From Sandaracinaceae bacterium (lineage in GTDB: Bacteria > Myxococcota_A > Polyangia > Polyangiales > Sandaracinaceae): 64,000 bases of DNA. Location of the stretch: the NCBI GenBank assembly GCA_020633195.1, contig JACKEC010000019.1, forward strand, positions 310,001-374,000, read 5' to 3'. The notes beneath the pieces are model-generated. The model made no database searches and was not told the DNA's origin. It saw only the letters and a list, made by a program, of their open reading frames with translations. This document shows positions 32,582 to 41,329 of the stretch, in pieces. How positions within the stretch are numbered: the first letter of the stretch is position 1; every line of letters begins with the position of its first letter. The position numbers and the translations under genes were made by a program.

Positions 32582-34060
32582 TCAGCTGGCGAGCATCGCG
32601 GTCACCAGGGCGACGACCGCGACCATGACGACCGCGGCGAGGCCGAGCCCCACCAGCCACGACAGCGGCCAGCCCTGCACCTCGTAGCTCGCCACGCGCT
32701 TCAGGAGCGGCGGTGGGCTCGGTGGGCTCGGCGGGCTCGGGGTGGTCGGGCGCAGCGCCGCGGTCGCCTCGTACCCGAAGCTCGCGGCGGGGAGCGCGGG
32801 GGGCTCGGTGGCGCGCTCGTGTCCGTGCGCGGGCCCGGTCGGCAGCGGCAGCTCGAGCGTCGGCTCGAGCGGGGTCTCGCCGGACGCGGCGGCGAGCGCG
32901 GCACGGAGCTGCGGGCTGACGCCGACGAAGGTCGGCATCTGCTCGAACACCTCTCCCTGCTCGTACAGCGCTCCGATGTCGGCGGGCAGCGTCGTCACCG
33001 CCGTGTCGCGCCGCTCGAGATCCTCGACGTCGCCGCTGTCGCCGATCAGCGCGGCCCAGTCGAGGTCGTCCCCGAGGTCGTCGTCGAACGGATCGGGGCT
33101 GGGCTGCGCCGGCGCGGCGGCCGCGGGGCGATACGAGCGGTAGCTCGCGAGCGCCTCGGGCAGCAGGACCTCCTTGGTCACGCTGTCGAGCGGGACGCCG
33201 ACCGCCGGTGCGCCCTCGTGCACGACGGGGACGTCGGTGGGTCGCCCCGGCTCGAGCCCGAAGCGCGCGGCGAGCGCGGCGCGCGCGCCTTCGCCGACCA
33301 GCGGCTCGAGGGCGGCGCGCAGCTCCACCGCGCTGCCTCGCCCCGCGGGGTTCGCGCCGAGCGCCCGGGACAAGGGCAGCCGGAGCGCGGCCGGGAGCTG
33401 CTCGAGGGCGTTCGGGTCGCCCGCCTCCACGGGCTCGCCCGTCGCCAGCGCGAGCAGCGTCGCCGCGAGCGAGAACACGTCGCTCGCCGGCCCCACCTCG
33501 CCACGGCCGAGCTGCTCGGGGGACGCGAACGCCTTCGCCGCCTCGCGGACCGGCGGCATGGCGCGGGCGGCGTCGAAGCAGACGCGCGACAGCCCGTAGC
33601 CGAGCAGGCAGACCTCGATGCGATCGGCGTGGAGCCAGAGGTCGTGCAGGCCGACGCCGTGATGCACGAGCGGCGGCTCGCACGCGTGCGCCGCGGTGAG
33701 CGCGCTCGCGACGTCGCGGCCGATGAGCGCGACGAGCTGCGGCGCGAGCGGGCCCGGGTGCTCCTCGAGCAGCGCCGAGAGCGGGCGGCCCGGGAGGGTC
33801 GGGTGGACGACCCACGGGATCGCGAAGCTCACCCCGCGGTCGAGCACCGGGGCGAGGTGCGGGGAGTCGATGCCCTGGGCCTGGTCGGCCTCTCGGCCGA
33901 AGCGCGCGTCCTCGTCGTCCCCGGGCTTGAAGCGCACGGGGAACTTCCCGAGCCGGACCATCACGGGCGCCCCGTCCTCGGCGGTGGCCCCGCGGGTCGT
34001 CGTCCACGGATCCGAAGCCAGCTCCGAGACCAGGCGAATGCGGCCGACGGTCTTCAACAT
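32582..34060 (-). CDS. Ser/Thr pseudokinase with C-terminal membrane helix
   Basis: The 492-residue protein has a kinase-fold N-terminal domain (about 5-265) with degraded motifs. The ATP Lys region reads VMVRLGKF, the catalytic loop HHGVGLHDLWLHADRI lacks the HRD Asp, and the DFG site is LLGYGLS. Only the APE-like ASPEQL, the F-helix region SDVFSLAATLLALATGE and the C-lobe remain typical. It should not phosphorylate but may bind partners. An acidic/Pro-rich spacer follows (PSPDPFDDDLGDDLDW; PSPPSPPSPPP), then a final membrane helix (LVGLGLAAVVMVAVVALVTA), so it is tail-anchored. TATAGT 13 nt upstream may be its -10. Confidence 0.85.
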   Translation of the reverse strand: MLKTVGRIRLVSELASDPWTTTRGATAEDGAPVMVRLGKFPVRFKPGDDEDARFGREADQAQGIDSPHLAPVLDRGVSFAIPWVVHPTLPGRPLSALLEEHPGPLAPQLVALIGRDVASALTAAHACEPPLVHHGVGLHDLWLHADRIEVCLLGYGLSRVCFDAARAMPPVREAAKAFASPEQLGRGEVGPASDVFSLAATLLALATGEPVEAGDPNALEQLPAALRLPLSRALGANPAGRGSAVELRAALEPLVGEGARAALAARFGLEPGRPTDVPVVHEGAPAVGVPLDSVTKEVLLPEALASYRSYRPAAAAPAQPSPDPFDDDLGDDLDWAALIGDSGDVEDLERRDTAVTTLPADIGALYEQGEVFEQMPTFVGVSPQLRAALAAASGETPLEPTLELPLPTGPAHGHERATEPPALPAASFGYEATAALRPTTPSPPSPPSPPPLLKRVASYEVQGWPLSWLVGLGLAAVVMVAVVALVTAMLAS

Positions 34061-34106
34061 CGAGAGACCCGCCGACTATAGGCCAACCGGGCCGCGCCCG
34101 GGCCGC

Positions 34107-34652
34107 TCACAGCGTCGCGACGGTGTGGACCTTCAGCGTCGACTCGAGGAGCTCGCCGTTGATCGTGAGGTACAGCGAGCCCCCCGCGACCGCGAAGTCG
34201 ACCCGGTTCACGCGATCGGTGTGCGCCGCCATCGCGTCGAGGAGGTCCGGGTCGAGCTCGACCACGCTCCACGTCTCCACGCGGTGCGCCCCGAACGCGA
34301 CCGCGTCCCGCAGGAGCCTGTCGGCCTGCTTGTAGGCGTAGATCACCACGCGCTCGCAGCGCTTGCTCGCCCGGTGCAGGCGCTCGGGGGAGGGCGAGCC
34401 CACCTCGATCCACGCCTGGAGCTCGCCGCGCAGGTTCTTCTGCCAGAGCGCGGGCTCGTCGGTGGCGTCGAGGCCGCGCGTCAGCTCGACGCCCTCGGCG
34501 TGCTCGAGGCAGCGCGCGATCACCCGCGCGGCCACGTTGCGATCCGTCTCGCTCGGGTGCTGCGCGACCCGCCACTCGACGCTCTCGTACACGCCCCGGT
34601 CGGAGTCCGAGATCGCGATCTCGTAGCGGCGCAGCGTCGAGGGGAGGGCCAT
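34107..34652 (-). CDS. yaeQ: YaeQ family protein
   Basis: The 181-residue protein has the usual YaeQ length and order: LRRYEIAISDSDRGVYESVE, RNVAARVIARCLEHAEGVEL, DEPALWQKNLRGELQAWIEV, KRCERVVIYAYKQADRLLRD and the end YLTINGELLESTLKVHTV. The fold is related to PD-(D/E)XK nucleases, but biochemical function is not established; family members have been linked to virulence regulation. Start at ATG 34652 matches family length; the frame is open upstream to 34700. It follows the PNPOx-like gene on the minus strand. Confidence 0.9.
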   Translation of the reverse strand: MALPSTLRRYEIAISDSDRGVYESVEWRVAQHPSETDRNVAARVIARCLEHAEGVELTRGLDATDEPALWQKNLRGELQAWIEVGSPSPERLHRASKRCERVVIYAYKQADRLLRDAVAFGAHRVETWSVVELDPDLLDAMAAHTDRVNRVDFAVAGGSLYLTINGELLESTLKVHTVATL

Positions 34653-34696
34653 CGCCGCCGACTCTCTCACGGCCGCGGCGGCGACGCACGGTCGGC

Positions 34697-35260
34697 TCAC
34701 CGCGGGGGCGGCGTGAGCTCCTCGACGGTGTAGCGAGGGACGATGTGCTGGTGGCAGTTCACGTCCCAGGCCTCGACCTCGAAGCGGATCACCCGCTCGG
34801 GGCGGGCCCTGTAGCCAGGGTCGGTGAGCCGCGCGAGCAGCTCGGCGTCGCCCTCGATCACCTCCGCGCGACCCCAGATCTTCACGCGACGTCGGTTCGG
34901 GTAGTCCATCAGGAAGAGGAACGCGCGCGGGTTCTCGGCGAGGTTCCCGACCGTGATGTACTGCCGGTTCCCCGCGAAGTCGGCGAACGCGAGGTGGCGA
35001 TCGTCGAGCACCCGGAGGAAGCCCTTCGGTCCCCCGCGATGCTGGATGTAGGGCCGTCCATCGGCCGACGCGGTCGCGAGGTAGAACGAGTCGCGCTCGG
35101 CCACGAACGCGGCGAGGTCTTCGTCGATGGTGTTCGACCAGTCCCGCCGCTCGGCCGCCTGCGCGTAGGCGTCACGCGATCCACGCGCGCGCTGCGCGTC
35201 CTTCACCGACGCAGTGAACGCGACGTCGCTGCGGTGGCGAGCCCAGGTCCCTTCGGCCAT
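34697..35260 (-). CDS. Pyridoxamine 5'-phosphate oxidase family flavoprotein
   Basis: A 187-residue split-barrel protein of the PNPOx-like group that binds FMN or another flavin/heme. Typical features are the LATASADGRPYIQHRGGPKG strand-turn with its conserved Arg-Pro-Tyr, LAFADFAGNRQYITVGNLAE and AFLFLMDYPNRRRVKIWGRA. Function is probably redox or cofactor binding, not PLP synthesis. A near-perfect Shine-Dalgarno (AAGGAGG) stands 6 nt before ATG 35260. It is divergent from the LysR regulator at 35350, which probably controls it. Confidence 0.85.
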   Translation of the reverse strand: MAEGTWARHRSDVAFTASVKDAQRARGSRDAYAQAAERRDWSNTIDEDLAAFVAERDSFYLATASADGRPYIQHRGGPKGFLRVLDDRHLAFADFAGNRQYITVGNLAENPRAFLFLMDYPNRRRVKIWGRAEVIEGDAELLARLTDPGYRARPERVIRFEVEAWDVNCHQHIVPRYTVEELTPPPR

Positions 35261-35330
35261 CTCGACCTCCTTCGACGTGCAATCTGGGCGCGCGCTGACG
35301 TCGAAACAATCGTGTTGAATGGCGACACGT

Positions 35331-35349
35331 CGTTCATGATTCGTGAACG
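35331..35349. promoter_or_regulatory. Inverted repeat at the LysR start
   Basis: CGTTCA (35331-35336) and TGAACG (35344-35349) form a 6-bp inverted repeat with a 7-bp spacer. It ends immediately before the LysR start codon, in the 89-bp region between divergent genes. Its placement suits autoregulation by the LysR protein. Confidence 0.5.
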
Positions 35350-36237
35350 ATGGATCGAGTGACCGAGATGGAGGCGTTCGTGCGGGTCGTCGACGCGGGC
35401 GGCTACACCGCGGCCGCGCGCGCGTGGGGTCGATCGAAGGCGGTGGTGAGCAAGCACGTCACCGCGCTCGAGGGGCGGCTCGGCGTGCAGCTCCTGCGGC
35501 GCACGACGCGCTCGATGAGCCTCACCGACGCGGGGCGCGCCTACTACGGGCGGTGCGTGGATCTGCTCGGCGAGCTCGAGGCGCTCGACAGCTCGGTGCG
35601 CGACGACCACGCGCGACCGCGCGGGCGCCTTCGGGTCACCGCGCCGCCGGGCTTCGTCGAGCGCTACCGAAGCCTCGTCACGACCGAGTTCCTCGCCGCC
35701 TACCCGGACGTGTCCCTCGAGCTCGAGCTGACCCACCGCATGGTCGACCTCGTCGAGGAGGGCTTCGACGTCGCGCTTCGCATCACCGCGCCGCGCGACT
35801 CGTCGCTCGTGGCGCGCCGGCTCGCCCCCGCGCCGCACGTCGCGGTGGCGTCGCCGAGCTACCTCGCGACCCACGGCGCGCCGAAGCGGCCCAAGGACCT
35901 CCGCGAGCACGCATGCCTCGTGGACACGAACTTCCGCGAGCGCGGCCGCTGGCGGTTCCGCGTCGGAGGTCGGCCCGAGGTCGTCGACGTGGACGGACCG
36001 ATCCGCGTGAACAGCCCGACGACGGTCCGAGACCTGGCGATCGAGGGCCACGGGATCGCGCTGGTGCTCGGGCTGCTCGCCGAAGCCGCGCTCGCGGACG
36101 GCCGCCTCGTGGAGGTCCTCCCGGGCATGCCGGCGCACGACTGGTCCATCTTCGCGGTCTACCCGCGGCGGCGTCACCTCCCGGGTCGGGTCCGCGCGTT
36201 CGTCGACCACCTCGCGAGGGCCTTCGCCGACGGGTGA
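35350..36237 (+). CDS. LysR family transcriptional regulator
   Basis: The 295-residue protein has the LysR HTH at the N-terminus (MEAFVRVVDAGGYTAAARAW, SKAVVSKHVTALEGRLGVQL, LRRTTRSMSLTDAG) and a periplasmic-binding-type effector domain (RLRVTAPPGFVERY, MVDLVEEGFDVALRIT, HGIALVLGLLAEAAL). It is close to the CrgA/YhjC-like branch that usually controls a divergent oxidoreductase. The neighbour is the PNPOx-like flavoprotein, a likely target. Effector unknown. Confidence 0.92.
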   Translation: MDRVTEMEAFVRVVDAGGYTAAARAWGRSKAVVSKHVTALEGRLGVQLLRRTTRSMSLTDAGRAYYGRCVDLLGELEALDSSVRDDHARPRGRLRVTAPPGFVERYRSLVTTEFLAAYPDVSLELELTHRMVDLVEEGFDVALRITAPRDSSLVARRLAPAPHVAVASPSYLATHGAPKRPKDLREHACLVDTNFRERGRWRFRVGGRPEVVDVDGPIRVNSPTTVRDLAIEGHGIALVLGLLAEAALADGRLVEVLPGMPAHDWSIFAVYPRRRHLPGRVRAFVDHLARAFADG

Positions 36238-36259
36238 CCCGCGTCGAGGCCGAGCGCAG

Positions 36260-36265
36260 TAGGGT
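36260..36265 (+). promoter_or_regulatory. -10-like hexamer TAGGGT, leaderless start
   Basis: TAGGGT ends 6 nt before ATG 36272 and no Shine-Dalgarno is present, so the GFA-like gene probably has a leaderless transcript. Confidence 0.45.
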
Positions 36266-36271
36266 GTCTCG

Positions 36272-36670
36272 ATGACGACGCGACGGGGGACGTGCAGCTG
36301 CGGTCAGCTCGCGGTGACGTGCGAGGGCGATCCGATCCGAGTCTCGATGTGCCACTGCCTCGCGTGTCAGCGCCGCACGGGGAGCGCGGTCGGCGTCCAG
36401 GCGCGCTGGTCGAAGGACCGCGTGACCTTCGAAGGGCAGAGCGCCACCTGGGTCCGCGTCGGCGACGAGGGCACGCGCATCACCTTCCACTTCTGCGCGA
36501 CCTGCGGCGCGACGCTGTACTGGGAGCTCGAGGGGAGCGCCGAGCACGTGAGCGTCGCCGTCGGCGCGTTCGCGGATCCCACGTTCCCGTCGCCGACGTT
36601 CTCGGTCTACGAGGACCGCAAGCACGCCTGGCTCGGGATCCCCGACGAGGGCGTCGAGCACTGGGACTGA
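36272..36670 (+). CDS. GFA/CENP-V family zinc protein
   Basis: A 132-residue protein of the glutathione-dependent formaldehyde-activating enzyme (Gfa/CENP-V) family. Structural zinc ligands are GTCSCGQLAV, CHCLACQRR and FHFCATCGATLYW; these are the CxC, CxxC and CxxC pairs. Many bacterial members are annotated GFA, but activity toward S-hydroxymethyl-glutathione is not certain; a general zinc-binding or thiol role is possible. The 183 bp downstream to 36853 show no gene. Confidence 0.9.
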   Translation: MTTRRGTCSCGQLAVTCEGDPIRVSMCHCLACQRRTGSAVGVQARWSKDRVTFEGQSATWVRVGDEGTRITFHFCATCGATLYWELEGSAEHVSVAVGAFADPTFPSPTFSVYEDRKHAWLGIPDEGVEHWD

Positions 36671-36853
36671 GTTAGCCGGAGGGGCGTCCGCCCGGTCGGC
36701 GGGGCGCGCTTCGACGAGGGCTCTCGAAGTTCATTCAACGGCGTGTCGTCTTTGTTCGAGGCGACCCGTCCTCCGGCGACGGCGCGGGGTTCTTTCGGCT
36801 CGGCGCGGGGTCTTCGTCGCGTGCGCGGCGCCTCCGTCGAGCAGGCTGTCGAC

Positions 36854-38998
36854 ATGGGTTCGACGACTCGCCTCCTCCTCCTCTGTCTCGTCTGTGTCCT
36901 TCCCGCGTCCGGCTGCGCGCGGCGCGTCCAGGTCGTCACGGCCGCGACGTTCACCGCGGCGCCGTTCGAAGCGGAGCTCGCGCCATACGGCATCTGGCAG
37001 GAGCGCCGCGACGGGCTCGTGTTCGTGCCGGCCGACCCCGGCTACGCGCCCTATCGCGACGGCTACTGGGAGTGGAGCGAGGCCTACGGGATGGTCTGGG
37101 TGTCGGTGGGCGATCCCATCGGCGACATCACCTGCCACCACGGCCGCTGGGTGTTCGAAGCGCGGTGGGTCTGGATCCCGGACGTGGTGTGGGGACCGGG
37201 CTGGGTCGACTGGCGCACCTCCGACGACGCGGTGGGGTGGGCGCCCCTCGGCCCGGCCGGGTACGCGACGGACGGCTGGATCGACTGTCCCCCGACGGCG
37301 CTCTTCGAGCCCCCGTCCCGTCGCCCGTCCGCGCGCGACCCCCACGGCCGCCGAGCGGGCGCGCCGACCGCGACATGGCTGCGCGAGCGAGGCGTGGTCG
37401 TGCGCCCGGGCCGCGGGGTGAGGACCGCGTCGGCGCCGTCCGGTCGCCGCCTCGATCCGCCGGTCCCGACCGCGGAGCGCCCGCGCGGTCGCGTCCGCGA
37501 CGAGGACCTCGCGCGCCGTGAAGAGGGGCTCCGCCTGGAGCGAGAGGCGTCGCGCCGCGCGGCCGAGGCGTCCCGGCGTGACGCCGAGGCGCGCCGCGAG
37601 GCGGAGCGCGCCGCCGAAGCATCCCGTCGCGAAGCCGAGGCCCGCCTCGCGGCCGACGCCGCGGCGAGGCGCGCGGCCGAGGAGCAGCAGCGCCGCGCCG
37701 CCGAGGAGTCCGCGCGATGGGAGCTGGAGCAGCGCCGCGCCGCGGCCGAGGCGTCGCGTCGCCAGGCCGAGGAGCGTCGGGCCGCGGAGGACGCCGCGCG
37801 TCGCGCGGCCGAGGAGCAGCGCCGAGCCGCGGACGCGTCGCGTCGAGCCATCGAGGAGCAGCGTCGGGCGGCGGAGGCGTCGCGTCGCGCCCTCGAGGAG
37901 CAGCGTCGTGCTGCGGCGGAGGCTTCGCGTCGGGCGGCCGAGGAGCAGCGTCGTGCTGCGGCGGAGGCTTCGCGTCGTGCGGCTGAGGAGCAGCGTCGGG
38001 CTGCGGCGGAGGCTTCGCGCCGTGCCGTCGAGGAGCAGCGTCGCGCGGCCGAAGAAGCGCAGCGTCGCGCCGCCGCGGAGCAGCAGCGTCGTGTGGCCGA
38101 GGAGCAGCAGCGTCGTGCGGCCGAGGAGCAGCAGCGTCGCGTGGCCGAAGAAGCGCAGCGTCGCGCCGCCGAGGAGGCTGAGCGTCGTGCGGCGGCGGAG
38201 CAACAGCGCCGCGCGGCCGAGGAGCAGCGTCGCGTGGCCGAAGATGCGCAGCGTCGCGCGGCCGAGGAGGCTCAGCGTCGGGCCTCGGAGGAGGCGCAGC
38301 GCCGCGCCGCGGACGAGCAGCGTCGCGTGGCCGAGGCGGAGGCACGGCGGCGGCTCCGCGAGGACGCGGAGGCTCGGCGCGCGGCCGAGGAGGCGGCTCG
38401 TCGGGCCGCGCAAGAGCAGCGCGAGGCGCAGGCGCGGGCTGCGGCGGACGCCGAGTCTCGTCGCCGCGCGGAGGTGGAGAACGCGCGCCTGCAAGAGGAG
38501 GCGCGCCGTCACGCCGAGGCGGAGGCCCGCGAGCGAGCCGAGGCGGCCCGACGCGCGTCGGAAGAGCAGCGAGCGCGCGAGGCGGAGCAGCGCCGCGCGG
38601 CGGTGGAGGCGGCTCGACGCGCGGCGGAGGAGGAGCGAGCGCGCGAGGCGGAGCAGCGCCGCGCAGAGGCCGAGGCTCGCCAGCGCGCACAGGAGGAGCG
38701 AGCGCGCGAGGCGGAGCAGCGCCGCGCCGAGGCCGAGGCTCGCCAGCGCGTCCAGGAGGAGCGGCAGCGACAGGTGGAGGAGGCGGCGCGGCGAGCGCGC
38801 GACGCCGAGGAGGGGCGCCGCGCCGAGGCGGCGCGTCGTCGGGCGGAGGAGGAGCAGCGCCGCGCCGAGGCCGCGCGTCGCGAGGCCGAGGAGGAGGCGC
38901 GTCGTCGCGAGGCCACGCGCCGCGAGGAGAACCGCCGGGCGCGCGAGGCGATGCCCGGGCGCCCCGGCGTGGAGATGCGCCCCGGCATCCGTCGCTGA
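36854..38998 (+). CDS. Lipoprotein with YXXW-type domain and a very long charged helical rod
   Basis: Start at ATG 36854 gives 714 residues (the frame is open upstream to 36743). A lipobox (CVLPASGC) predicts anchoring. Residues about 25-160 have repeated Trp/Tyr turns (YAPYRDGYWEWSEAYGMVWV, HHGRWVFEARWVWIPDVVWG), like the DUF6600-type envelope domain. After a Pro/Arg linker, about 480 residues are Ala, Glu, Gln and Arg in tandem RRAAEEQ/RRAEAEA-type units with almost no hydrophobic core positions. This points to a single alpha-helix or coiled-coil rod of perhaps 60-70 nm. It ends in a basic tail without a second anchor. It may bridge envelope layers or act as a spacer in adhesion. Confidence 0.8.
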   Translation: MGSTTRLLLLCLVCVLPASGCARRVQVVTAATFTAAPFEAELAPYGIWQERRDGLVFVPADPGYAPYRDGYWEWSEAYGMVWVSVGDPIGDITCHHGRWVFEARWVWIPDVVWGPGWVDWRTSDDAVGWAPLGPAGYATDGWIDCPPTALFEPPSRRPSARDPHGRRAGAPTATWLRERGVVVRPGRGVRTASAPSGRRLDPPVPTAERPRGRVRDEDLARREEGLRLEREASRRAAEASRRDAEARREAERAAEASRREAEARLAADAAARRAAEEQQRRAAEESARWELEQRRAAAEASRRQAEERRAAEDAARRAAEEQRRAADASRRAIEEQRRAAEASRRALEEQRRAAAEASRRAAEEQRRAAAEASRRAAEEQRRAAAEASRRAVEEQRRAAEEAQRRAAAEQQRRVAEEQQRRAAEEQQRRVAEEAQRRAAEEAERRAAAEQQRRAAEEQRRVAEDAQRRAAEEAQRRASEEAQRRAADEQRRVAEAEARRRLREDAEARRAAEEAARRAAQEQREAQARAAADAESRRRAEVENARLQEEARRHAEAEARERAEAARRASEEQRAREAEQRRAAVEAARRAAEEERAREAEQRRAEAEARQRAQEERAREAEQRRAEAEARQRVQEERQRQVEEAARRARDAEEGRRAEAARRRAEEEQRRAEAARREAEEEARRREATRREENRRAREAMPGRPGVEMRPGIRR
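37500..38950 (+). repeat. Tandem GC-rich coding repeats of the rod
   Basis: Degenerate repeats built from GAGGAGCAGCGTCG and GCGGCGGAGGCTTCGCGTCG units encode the Arg-Ala-Glu rod. Long exact matches between neighbouring units (for example in 37905-38030) suggest recent expansion by slippage or recombination. Confidence 0.75.
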
Positions 38999-39053
38999 GC
39001 GGGCGCGTTCGCGGTCGGACGCGCTACCCTCGGGCACCCACGCGGAGGTCGAC

Positions 39054-40283
39054 GTGATCGAATGGAGTGAGCAGCACCGCCAGATCCGAGGGTTCGTCCG
39101 GAAGTTCGTCGAGGCCGAGGTCGCCCCCCGCCGCGAGGCGATCGAGTTCGGGGACGAGCCGCCCTACGACGTGCTCCGCAAGATGATGCAGACGTTCGGC
39201 GTCGGCGACATGGCCAAGGCGCAGTTCGAGAAGGACCTCGCCCGGGAGAAGGCGGGCGAGGTGAAGGAGAAGCGCACCGGCCGCCGCGAGAAGTTCTCGC
39301 AGGGCGCCGCCGACGCGATGGCGATGCGCATCATCCCGATCATCGAGCTGTCGCGGTACAGCCCGGGCATGGTCACCGCGCTCGGCGTCAGCATGGGGCT
39401 CACCGCCAACGCGATCATGAAGCGCGGGACCATCGCGCAGAAGGAGCGCTTCGTCCCCGAGCTGCTCACCCTCGAGAAGGTCGGCGCGTGGGCGATCACC
39501 GAGCCGGGCTCGGGCTCGGACGCCTTCGGCTCCATGAAGTCGACCGCCAAGCGCGACGGCGACGGCTACGTGCTCAACGGCAGCAAGACCTTCATCACCA
39601 ACGGCCCGTGGGCCGACACCATCGTGTTCATCTGCAAGCTCGACGAGGGCAACCCCCCCGCCGAGCGCCAGATCCTCAGCTTCGTCCTCGACGGAGACAC
39701 CCCCGGGCTCACCAAGAGCAAGCCCCTGCGCAAGATGGGCCTCCACGCGTCGCCCACCGGCGAGCTCTTCCTCGAGGACGTGAAGGTCGGCAAGGACCGC
39801 CTCATCGGCGAGACCGAGGGCGGCTCCCGGCAGGGCGCGAAGTCCACCTTCACGTCCGAGCGCACGGGGGTCGCAGCGATGGCGCTCGGCATCGTGGAGC
39901 GCTGCCTCGAGCTGAGCCTCGACTACGCCCGCACCCGGGTCCAGTTCGGCCGACCGATCGGCGAGTTCCAGCTCATCCAGCTCAAGCTCGCCGAGATGCA
40001 GGTCGCCAAGTCGAACATCGAGAACCTCGTCTTCCGCCTGATCGAGATGGAGGGCTGGGGCCTCTCGATGGACATCGCCGAGGCGAGCGCGTGCAAGCTG
40101 TATTGCGCCCGCGCGGCGATGAACGTCGCGCTCGAGGCGGTGCAGCTCTTCGGCGGCAACGGCTACATGGCCGAGTACCAGGTGGAGCAGCTCTGCCGCG
40201 ACGCGAAGGTGCTCCAGATCTACGGCGGGACCGACGAGATCCAGATCTCGCAGATCGCCCGCTCGCTCCTCGGGCCGAATTAG
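39054..40283 (+). CDS. Acyl-CoA dehydrogenase
   Basis: The 409-residue enzyme has the ACAD fold. The middle domain reads GAWAITEPGSGSDAF (FAD/substrate), and the C-terminus FGGNGYMAEYQVEQLCRDAK and IYGGTDEIQISQIARSLL. The position of the medium-chain catalytic Glu is Gly here (IYGGT). A Glu near residue 269 (SERTGVAAMAL) is at the isovaleryl/long-chain placement, so the enzyme should still be active. An insertion near residues 50-85 (EKAGEVKEKRTGRREKF) is unusual. GTG 39054 was chosen over open upstream codons because GGAGG lies just before it. Substrate chain is unknown; it could act in fatty-acid or branched-chain catabolism. Confidence 0.9.
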   Translation: MIEWSEQHRQIRGFVRKFVEAEVAPRREAIEFGDEPPYDVLRKMMQTFGVGDMAKAQFEKDLAREKAGEVKEKRTGRREKFSQGAADAMAMRIIPIIELSRYSPGMVTALGVSMGLTANAIMKRGTIAQKERFVPELLTLEKVGAWAITEPGSGSDAFGSMKSTAKRDGDGYVLNGSKTFITNGPWADTIVFICKLDEGNPPAERQILSFVLDGDTPGLTKSKPLRKMGLHASPTGELFLEDVKVGKDRLIGETEGGSRQGAKSTFTSERTGVAAMALGIVERCLELSLDYARTRVQFGRPIGEFQLIQLKLAEMQVAKSNIENLVFRLIEMEGWGLSMDIAEASACKLYCARAAMNVALEAVQLFGGNGYMAEYQVEQLCRDAKVLQIYGGTDEIQISQIARSLLGPN

Positions 40284-40300
40284 GGTAGGCGAGCCCCCGC

Positions 40301-41248
40301 ATGGGTGTGCGGCTCCTCGTCCGGTCTTGCTGGGCGTCGGGATCCGAGGGTGACGCGGTCTTCGAGTTCGACCAGACGCGGATCACCATCGGGCGCGGGC
40401 GCGGCGCGGACGTGCGCCTGCCGCACCGCGCGGTGAGCGTCCGGCACGCCACCATCGAGCACTCCGGGCGCGGCTACACCCTCGTCGACCACGAGACCAC
40501 CAACGGCACGACGGTGCAGGGGAGCCGCGTCGTCGCCGGCCGCAGCAAGCCGCTGCGCGACGGCGACCGCATCGAGCTCGGCGGCTTCTCGATCGTCTTC
40601 CTCGCGAGCGTGCCCGTCACCACGGTGACCTCGCAGGAGCGGACCGCCTCGCTCGCGCGCCGCCTCGCGCGGGACTCGCTCGACGTCGACGCGCAGGCCC
40701 TGCGGCCGACGCTGAGCGTGCTGAACGGCCCGTCCGAGGGCACGCGCGTCACGCTGCCGGACCCACCCGCGAAGCTCGTGCTCGGTCGCGGCGAGGAGTG
40801 CGACCTCACCCTCGACGACGCGGACCTGTCGCGCGAGCACGCCGAGATCGACGTCGCGCTCGACGGCGTCCGCGTCCGCGACCTCGCCAGCAAGAACGGC
40901 GTCTGGGTCGGTGAGCGACGCGTGACCGAGCGCCTCCTCGGCGATCGGGACGAGGTGCGGGTCGGCTCGACGGTGGTGCGCTTCGAAGACCCCGCCGCCG
41001 CGCAGGTGGCCGCGCTCGAGGAGGGGGACGACGACGCCGTCGAGACGCCGCGATGGCAGGAGCCCGAGCCCGAGCCGGTGCCCGAGCCCGAGGCCCCCGC
41101 CCCGGACGAGCCGCCGCCCGCGCCGGCCCCGGAGCCCAAGCCGAAGGGTGAATCGGTCGCCCCCGCCGACATGGTCATCTACGTGCTGGCTTCGGTGGTC
41201 TTCGCGGTGAGCATCCTCGGCTTGATCTGGCTGCTCCGGTCCGGTTGA
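40301..41248 (+). CDS. Two-FHA-domain tail-anchored membrane protein
   Basis: The 315-residue protein has two FHA domains. The first (about 20-100) has ITIGRGRGADVRLPHRAVSV and DHETTNGTTVQG; the second (about 130-215) has LVLGRGEECDLTLDDADLSR and DLASKNGVWVGE. Conserved Gly-Arg, Ser/Arg-His and Asn residues are present in both, so both can bind phosphothreonine. A Pro/Glu-rich linker follows, then one C-terminal membrane helix (VIYVLASVVFAVSILGLIWL). It probably reads phosphorylation by the lineage's many Ser/Thr kinases at the membrane. TAGGGT 14 nt upstream of ATG 40301 may be its -10. Confidence 0.9.
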   Translation: MGVRLLVRSCWASGSEGDAVFEFDQTRITIGRGRGADVRLPHRAVSVRHATIEHSGRGYTLVDHETTNGTTVQGSRVVAGRSKPLRDGDRIELGGFSIVFLASVPVTTVTSQERTASLARRLARDSLDVDAQALRPTLSVLNGPSEGTRVTLPDPPAKLVLGRGEECDLTLDDADLSREHAEIDVALDGVRVRDLASKNGVWVGERRVTERLLGDRDEVRVGSTVVRFEDPAAAQVAALEEGDDDAVETPRWQEPEPEPVPEPEAPAPDEPPPAPAPEPKPKGESVAPADMVIYVLASVVFAVSILGLIWLLRSG

Positions 41249-41329
41249 TGGCAGCGGCCCCGCGTGATAGCGCCGGGGATTGAAGAGGGGGGGCCTCGCC
41301 GCCGTCCCAGGACCAACTCGGACGAGCCC

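Noticed and set aside
36671..36853. Small gene upstream of the rod lipoprotein
   Set aside because: The frame from 36743 is only an upstream extension of the same protein, without its own motif; ATG 36854 starts the signal peptide.
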